Source of the DNA: Heterocephalus glaber
Taxonomy: Eukaryota > Chordata > Mammalia > Rodentia > Bathyergidae
Assembly (NCBI RefSeq): GCF_000247695.1
Contig: NW_004624776.1
Coordinates: 8,477,316-8,541,315, forward strand
Direction: 5' to 3'
DNA length: 64,000 nt
Positions 57,341 through 64,000 of this stretch are shown one piece after another (positions within the stretch are counted from its first letter, which is position 1; each line of letters begins with the position of its first letter). Both the position numbers and the translations under genes were made by a program. The notes beneath the pieces were generated by a model. That model saw nothing but the letters and a program-made list of their open reading frames with translations, was not told the origin of the DNA and did no database searches.

Positions 57341-60124
57341 AATAATTCATGATCAGCAAGAACAAACTACCTATGTCTTTCTCAGTCTTTGGTTTAGAGT
57401 GATCACTGCCTCTCCATCATATTCTGGGCATAGCCAAGAAGAAAGCACCGCTCCTAAGGACACCAATAACTGGCTCAGCCATCCATGGTCAAGGAGGACT
57501 GAAACCTGTGCTTAGAACATTTAGAGAGTATGGCGTGGATGCTAACTTGTTTCTTATTACTGAAACATTCAGAATTGGCTTTAAAATAACTTGGTTAATT
57601 TGTTTTTCAATGGAAGTGAAAATTAAGACAATGATCACAATAACAGAAACAATTTCTATCATGGGTTAGATGACCAAACATATGTTTCAGGCTTTTTATG
57701 TTTAAAGTGACAGTTCTTTTAAAACTTTTATCCCTTGTATCACCAACCCAACAGATGTGCCTTTACTTTCTCTTAACTCCCAGCACTGTTTAGTCTACAG
57801 AAATAAAGGAGGTGAATAGCTCTGGAATTCTGCTGCTGATGCTCTAGCCCTGCTATTCACAGGGGGCTCTTCACATATGGCCAGTGGAATGCAGTTCTTT
57901 TCTCCTGTCCCTGTCCCTGTCCCTGTCCCTGAACCACATCATTTGTAGATGCAATTCACAGTGATGTAGTATACCCATTGGATTTAATGTATTGATTGCC
58001 ACAAGCTTCTGTCAGGCACTAGGGACACAACACTGAAAGTACATAGAGGAAGAAGAGAACGAAACAGGCAACAGGTGCCCTCTGAGGCTCCCTCACACAG
58101 AGCCTCTCCAGAGGCACCCCACGGTGTGGCACAGTTTACCACAAAAGAGCCTTCAGACCAACCACCACTGACCTGAGGTTGATCTTTCCTCTTGCTCTTT
58201 TCTGAGAACTCCATCTTCATATGCTCCCAGCCAGACACCCTAGGGCTCACTGAGAGCACTTTGTGGTAGGTAGGAAAAAAGGGGCTACTGAGACACATGA
58301 ATGGAGATCTGTGGCAGTGGTCACTCGCCAGGCCTTGGGGCTGAACTTGAGAAGCCATCTGGAGCAGCCTCCATCCGGATGTGCACTGCAGCGGCGAATT
58401 GCTTTCCCAGGCACCTCCTCCGCACTGGATGAGAGAACCAGCCATCTGGTTATGAAGCAGCAGGAAGTAGCATGTGGGGAAGGTGAGACTTCAAGGGACA
58501 CTGTGGGAAGGGGGATGACTTTGAGTTCAGGATCACAAGAGCCCCTACTCTCCTCACAGGACCTTCTTTCCCAATACTGGGCCCAGTGAACATTTGTACT
58601 CTGCTCCTGCTCAGTCTTTGCTTTGTGCTTTTGGCTGTCTAACTTTTGCATGCCAGGCCAACTGTTTAAATGTATACACACTTCCAGCCATGCTCTATAG
58701 GAATGTTTATTGCATTGAACGTAAATAGGAGACCCTGCCTCGTGATAGGATTCCAAAAACTGTGACTCTCTCCTCTCAATCATGGACCTCTGGGCAGTGT
58801 GTTGTCATGATGTCACTTTGATTAACCCAAACACCAGGCTCTGTCAGAAAACACAGAGTATATTTCTGCATGCAAAGTATATATGTAAATAAAGCACTTT
58901 AAGCCTAAAAAGAAATTTGATCATGATAAACCAAATAAATAAACGATTGATTGTCCCTCTACATAATTCAATCATGCACATCTGGTTGCAGGGCAGGATT
59001 TGGACCCCATGGCAAGTTTTTCCTCATTTAACAATTCTGATAGGCTCAGAGGTAGTACCAATAAGATCTTAATTTCCCCTGGGAAATTTTCTTCTGATCA
59101 TGCATATTGAGCTTGGAGCCTTTAGGAATATGCAGATTCTGAGAATTTATGTTTTTCACCTGAAGCCATTTTTTTTGTTTTACTCTGACAGTTCACAGTG
59201 TTTATTGCATTAGCTTGAGAAAATTGCCCTCCACTGTCTACACACTGTGTCCTCAGTCATTTTGGCATTACACAGGATGCGACATTCCAGCTGCCTGTGA
59301 CCACGCCTCTGGAAGGGAGAAATGGCAGCTCCCAGGGCTCTTGCTGCCCACAGCCCAGATGTGAGAATGTGAGAAGCTGACTTCATGGGTTAATAGGAAA
59401 TCTGGGCGATTCAGTCTCATCCAGCACTGCCCACAAAAAAGCTTTTCTTTTTAGGGTCATGTTGAAAGGATAACAACTGGTATTCTCTAGATAAAGCACA
59501 GTCCGAAGCTAATTACTAAGTATCTACCATCACCTCTAAGGCATGCTTATGTTAGACAGATAACATGAGCTAGTTAAAGAGGAGTCAGAGATTTAGTCTT
59601 CCTTTTACACATCCAGCAGAAATCAGTGAAGCATATTTAAATGTTCGAGAAATGGAGAACTTCAGATGTAAAAGTAGACTAGGTCAATGTACGCCTCTAG
59701 AGTCCTGTGGTTATCAGCCTAGTACAAGGTCAAATGGTAGGATTAATATAAATCTATTTCACTTGGACTGCCATGGGAATTCACCTCATATTTCTCGCAT
59801 GATTTGATTTGGGTTGTGCCACTGCCCAGGAAAGCTAGAATATGTGTGAAGTTTGTTGGAGGCAGTAGTCAGTCCAAGGAGGGATCAAGGAAGCATTTCA
59901 AATCCAAACCAAAACAGACACAGACAGAATGCCATGTGACAAGAGAGGTGGAGAAGTTAAAGATTAGAATGATGTGTCTGCAAGCCACGGAGCACTAAGG
60001 ATTGCTAAGCAATTGTCAGAAGCTAAGACAGGGATCTGGGATAGATTTTCCCTAGGGGGCTCTAAAAAATCCAAATATATCAGCCCTATCAAAGGGAATC
60101 CTTGTCTCAAAAAGAATCATACTT
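57341..60124. other. 2.8 kb, no recognised repeat
   Basis: Unique-looking apart from the hexamer array listed separately. Opposed frames of 153 and 178 codons at 57984-58783 (minus) overlap plus frames and have no domain. Confidence 0.4.
57903..57930 (+). repeat. (CTGTCC)n hexamer array
   Basis: Four to five CCTGTC units in tandem. Confidence 0.95.
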
Positions 60125-60230
60125 ATATCTTGGACATCTAGATTCCATAACTGTGAGATAATAAATTTCTGTAGTTTAAAGTCACCCAGTTTGAAGTACT
60201 TTGTTATCACAGACCTGGCAAACTAATACA
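60125..60230 (+). mobile_element. MaLR (MLT1-type) LTR 3' end
   Basis: CTGTGAGATAATAAATTTCTG, AAAGTCACCCAGTTTGAAG and TTGTTATCACAGACC, then CAAACTAATACA. The 5' part is not recognisable upstream. Confidence 0.6.
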
Positions 60231-61240
60231 ATCATCATGGCACTAGATTCATTAGACCTTTTGTATGTCAGGTGAACATTCTTTGGTCTCCATGGCAACT
60301 CTATTTTGATAGGACTGTTGTTCTTGTGGTTCTTTAATGTGACTTTTTGGGATGTATATTCATTTTACGTTTTCAAAAAGATGAAGTATACATGTGTACC
60401 AGCACGTACATGTTTGCATTCACTAAGTTGTATTTCATTTTTTTAAGGAAAGATATGTCGTGCTTTAGTATGAGGAAATAAATACTTTGTTTCCCATAAG
60501 AAGGTGACCCATGTTTACATTTTTAACATCGTGCTTCGTGTTGATGCTACAATAGTACCACATCCTATAAAGGTGCTAGCCACTCCCAGCTCATGCCTGT
60601 GCCATCAGAAATGCCTGCTTGCCTTCTGACAGTGCTGTGAGGCACCACTGTATGTACAGTCAATTTGAGGAAACTTAATCATCTATGTGGAGAAGGCCAC
60701 ATTAAGACACGTTCAGATCCCATGGAAATTATACAGCTGTCCATGAAGTAGAGGACACTCCACCTTGGGGTATCATGCCCCAAAAGAAGCAGACAGCCAA
60801 TAATGATTTGGTGATTGCATAAGTGAAGACTCACCAAACTTGATAACTTGGGCCTCAGAATTTATTTTAGTTTTGGACTAAATTTTCTGACTTTGGAATT
60901 TTTTTTTATCTGGCCTAATTTTCAGTTATATTGCCATCAGCTCACTGGGACTGCCTTGGAGCTGTGCATAATTCAACATTGCCCTTCCTTCCAAACTTTC
61001 TGTCCTGCCACCATACAGTTTTGTTTTTGTGCTCCAGGCTGCAACTGATCTAAGTAAGAAGAATCAAAAGGAACTTTTAAAAATGACACTAAAAGAGTTT
61101 GTTTTGTTACTGTGAATTTATATAATATTCCTTTAAATGAAAAGAATATAAAATCTGCTTACATTACTTTTAAAATCAGCTTTTTAAAATGAAAAAATTT
61201 CAAATCTATTTATAAAATCATTTTTTGAGTTAAAAAGAAA
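60231..61240. other. 1 kb, no recognised feature
   Basis: AT-rich, unique-looking. Confidence 0.4.
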
Positions 61241-61344
61241 GAATTTCTGGCACTTTCACAGCTGAGAACTTTCTGTGCCCAAAAATTAACAAAAAAGACT
61301 AAATTGTTCATTATAGGTCAATTGGCCAGGAAGAATGAAAAAGG
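61241..61344 (+). repeat. Copy 1 of a diverged local duplication
   Basis: Shares TTCTGGCACTTTCACAG, GAGAACTTTCTGTGCCC, TTGGCCAGGAAGAATGAAAAA with 62186-62290 at about three quarters of positions over roughly 105 bp. Not a repeat family I know. An ID follows immediately. Confidence 0.7.
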
Positions 61345-61442
61345 TTTTTTTTCTTTCTTTTTATTTTTGGTACTGGGGATTGAACTCGGGTCTTCACGCT
61401 TTCGAGGCAGGCAGCAGAACCACTGAGCTAAATTCCCAGCCC
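61345..61442 (-). mobile_element. ID SINE
   Basis: T-rich tail, GGTACTGGGGATTGAACTCG, ACCACTGAGCTAAATTCCCAG. Inserted at the end of duplication copy 1. Confidence 0.88.
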
Positions 61443-61593
61443 CAAGAAAGAGTTTTTAAGCTGAAAAGCCACCATCTTTACCTGTAGAAATGTTAATCCT
61501 GAGCATAGAATCTGAACCGAAAGACAAATAGACCAAATGTCAATGTCAACAAGGTTATTATTACTAGCAGCAAATACCCAATAGCAGTATTTG

Positions 61594-61667
61594 CCATACT
61601 GGGGATGAAACCCAGGGCATCGTGCTTGCTAGGCATATGCTCTATCACTGAATTATACCTCCAGCCT
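61594..61667 (-). mobile_element. ID SINE, older copy
   Basis: CATACTGGGGATGAAACCCAG, CTAGGCATATGCTCTATCAC and ATTATACCTCCAGCC. Confidence 0.75.
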
Positions 61668-62185
61668 TAACAGCGTTATTTTTAGAGTGACGAGAATATA
61701 AATGATTTCTCTCTTTTTTCTACTCTTCTGTACTCTGTATAGCAATATGTAGTTCTATTGTAATGGTAAAATATAATTAATTATTAAAATGATCCAAGAG
61801 CAAATCTGATGCTACGAAACATGTCTACACACAGTTGGGAAACAACCACAGTCGACAGAACCTGCTGTTACTCTGTCATCAAGGATGAGGAGTGGACCAA
61901 TTTGGGTAAAGCATGCTTACACCAATGCCAAAAGACAAGCCAGAAGCAGCAGGCTTTCTAGGTGAAGTCCCAACTGGCTGGTGGCCTAAGACCAGCCTTC
62001 TCAAGGCTGAAATGTCATGAAGTCCAAGCTGGCACCATTTTTGTAGTGTCAAGCTCATTTTGTCTTTAATCCCAGGCTGCTTTGATGTGTTCAAATGAAA
62101 TGCTGAGAGTTTTTAGAGCAGAGAGAGCAATGAAGAGTCTGGCTCCTCAATCTGTCCATCTGGATAGACACACTTTGAATCCAGA
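61668..62185. other. No recognised feature
   Basis: Unique-looking. Confidence 0.4.
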
Positions 62186-62290
62186 GAACTTCTGGCACCT
62201 TCACAGTTGAGAACTTCGTGTGCCCTGGAATCAGCAAGAGAGAGTAAACTATTTATCATAAGATATTTGGCCTGGCAGGATGAAAAAGAT
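62186..62290 (+). repeat. Copy 2 of a diverged local duplication
   Basis: GAACTTCTGGCACCTTCACAG, GAGAACTTCGTGTGCCC, TTGGCCTGGCAGGATGAAAAA align with 61241-61344 in the same orientation, with few indels. Confidence 0.7.
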
Positions 62291-62322
62291 TGACTTCGAA
62301 TGGAAAAAAAAAAAAGATATTC

Positions 62323-62720
62323 TGTCTTAGTTACTTTTCTCATTCCTGAGACAAAATACCTGACATCCAAAGTTAAAGGAGGAAAGGTTTATTTAGCTCA
62401 CAGTCTGTAGAGGTTTCAGTCCATAATCAATTGGCTCCAAGGCAGGATGACATGCCAGACAGGCATTGCGGAGGAGAAACAGCTCATGACAGAAGGTAGC
62501 AAAGCAACAAGGGATGACCACAGCTCTTTCTATTGCTTATATCTCATCCAAGCTACTTAGGGCAGGTAGTACTCACATTCTTAATCCTAGTGCCTCTGAG
62601 CCTAGCACTGCACCATGAATCAATCCCAGCTTCACACACTCTAAATCCAGCCACCTCTGAAATAGCCCCACCTATGACTGCATGAGGCTTTGAGGGGACA
62701 TCTAGACACAGCCCTAACAC
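62323..62720 (-). mobile_element. MaLR/ORR1-type solo LTR
   Basis: TGTCTTAGTTACTTTTCTC start, GGAAAGGTTTATTTAGCTCAC, GACATCTAGACACAGCCC near the end. Confidence 0.75.
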
Positions 62721-62924
62721 TTTATTTACTGTAAGAACTGAGTTGCCATGTATAAACTTATAGGACAAAGACAATAACCCTGATGATATTAAAAAGAGTG
62801 CTAAGGAGGATTGCCATCCATCCATTCATTCTTCCATTTGCCACTCACTCACTTACTCACTCATTCATGGAACTACTTGATAGCTGCAGTTGGGTGCCAG
62901 TATGTTCACAAGTCCTCAGTAAAG

Positions 62925-63098
62925 CAGTGATTCTCAAAGTTTGGACCAAGGACAGCAGCAAGGTCACCTTGTAAAAATCTGCTGGAAATGCAGATTTTCA
63001 GGTGCAACCCCAGAACTGCTCAACTGACCTCCCCCAAACTGTGTTTTAACAAGCCCTCTGGTTGACTCCCATGGATGCTGAAGTTTGAGAACCATTGC
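62925..63098 (+). mobile_element. MER20 (hAT-Charlie MITE)
   Basis: Inverted termini CAGTGATTCTCAAAGTTTGG and AAGTTTGAGAACCATTG. Interior GGAAATGCAGATTTTCAGG and TGTTTTAACAAGCCCTCTGG are diagnostic. Confidence 0.9.
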
Positions 63099-64000
63099 TC
63101 TGATGCATAGATGTGTTGTGTGAAGTGAGGTGGGAATATTGACAAGTACTTCAACTAAAAAGGACAATGGCATGTGGAAGGAGCCCATTGTTCTAAGGAA
63201 GCAGAGTACAAAGCAACCCCTGACCCCTGGATGGGGCTTTCCAGAGGCTGTTTCTTCTCACTGAGTGCCTGATTCTGTAGCAATTGCCCTGTCTACTCTT
63301 GTGAGATCCAGTAATATTACTCTTTTAGGATGCCAGACAATATGCTGTCGTCTCTATCCAGTATTGTATTGATTTGAAGTATTTTTTAAATTGGCTTCCA
63401 GAATGAAGTATAGAATGACTCAAGTAAAAAATACCTCTACCTTTTCTTGCTGATGTTCTGTGATCAGAATGTCTCCATTTGTGCTTTTATGGAATGGCTA
63501 CAGTCCAGTCCTCAAGGCCTGATGAAAGTTTGCCAAATTCTAGCAATCCTTAATGGTTATCAAAGTTATCTGATAGGTAGCTAAACCCACGTGATATGCT
63601 TAGAAGAAACACTTCCTACTCACAATGACAACCTCTTATTTTCATTGTCCTCTTCCCTTCTTTCTTCCTCACTGAACCATCCTTAGCAAAGAAAGCAGTA
63701 ATGCTGCAAACCAATCCTACAATCACATTGAATAGGCCTGGACACAGCTGTTTGGGAAGCCAGGCTGCTTGTGATGTGAGCTGCCTCCAGGAGCTCCAGG
63801 GTCAAAAGGACTTGTTCTGCAGTAGAATGTGTTGTGTCTCCCGTGTTTTTCTACTGCTTTGGAGTGGAATGTCCAAAGGGGCATGGCTAAGAGGTTAGCC
63901 ACAGCTATGCAGACAACAGCTGGTTGCTTACTTCATTGCCTCCTAAGGTCCTAATTTTGGATCCTGTCCATAGAGTCATTTTCTGGATAGAAGACATCAA
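63099..64000. other. No recognised feature to the window end
   Basis: Unique-looking, no open frame of note. Confidence 0.4.

Noticed and set aside
58247..58783. 178-codon and 153-codon minus frames
   Set aside because: They overlap each other and a 108-codon plus frame in different frames, with no recognisable domain.
1..64000. CRISPR arrays, operons, phage or other prokaryotic systems
   Set aside because: No regularly spaced repeats, ribosome-binding-site/ORF tiling or bacterial genes. All structure fits a rodent nuclear genome.

Overview
This is mammalian, non-coding-looking DNA from a rodent. The evidence is 7SL-derived B1 SINEs, tRNA-derived ID SINEs and, most tellingly, fused B1-dID dimers, alongside repeats shared by all placentals (MIR, L2, MER2, MER20, Tigger, MaLR LTRs). 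B1-dID dimers are established for the squirrel, dormouse and beaver side of the rodent tree, not for mouse and rat. The young ID copies (A box TAGCTCAGTGG, ending GGTACC before the A-tail) look to me most like beaver. That species guess is from memory and unverified.

I found no certain protein-coding gene, no functional tRNA or rRNA gene, no CRISPR array and nothing prokaryotic. Most of the open frames are chance frames across repeats and low-complexity DNA. The best non-repeat signals are two splice-site-flanked open segments on the plus strand (39870-40087 and 44344-44575). Their phases are compatible, so they could be exons of one unrecognised gene or transcript. A Ser/Pro-rich open frame ending on an AATAAA at 13890-14100 is a weaker candidate.

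Layout. 1-4.7 kb: L1 3' end, B1, a GAAA array, ID, MER2, then an L1 stack nested three deep. 4.7-10.7 kb: old L1 pieces, L2 and a MaLR LTR. 10.7-16.5 kb: mostly unique, GC-richer sequence with one MER2 split by a B1-dID. 16.5-26.7 kb: SINEs, MaLR LTRs, a probable solo ERV LTR, a deleted Tigger and a long polypurine tract. 26.7-30.2 kb: mostly unique. 30.2-32.0 kb: the youngest large element, a 5'-truncated L1 on the minus strand with an 18-bp target-site duplication. 32-37 kb: MaLR, MIR, Tigger and ID elements. 37-46 kb: mostly unique, with both candidate exons and three MaLR/ID insertions. 46-51 kb: largely unique. 51-57 kb: dense old MaLR, L1, MIR and L2 copies. 57-64 kb: mostly unique, with a diverged local duplication of about 105 bp, two IDs, a MaLR LTR and MER20.

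No genes can be shown to work together. The window reads as an intergenic or intronic stretch shaped by layered transposon insertions. Repeat names come from recognising consensus-like sequence without a database, so family-level calls are firmer than subfamily calls.
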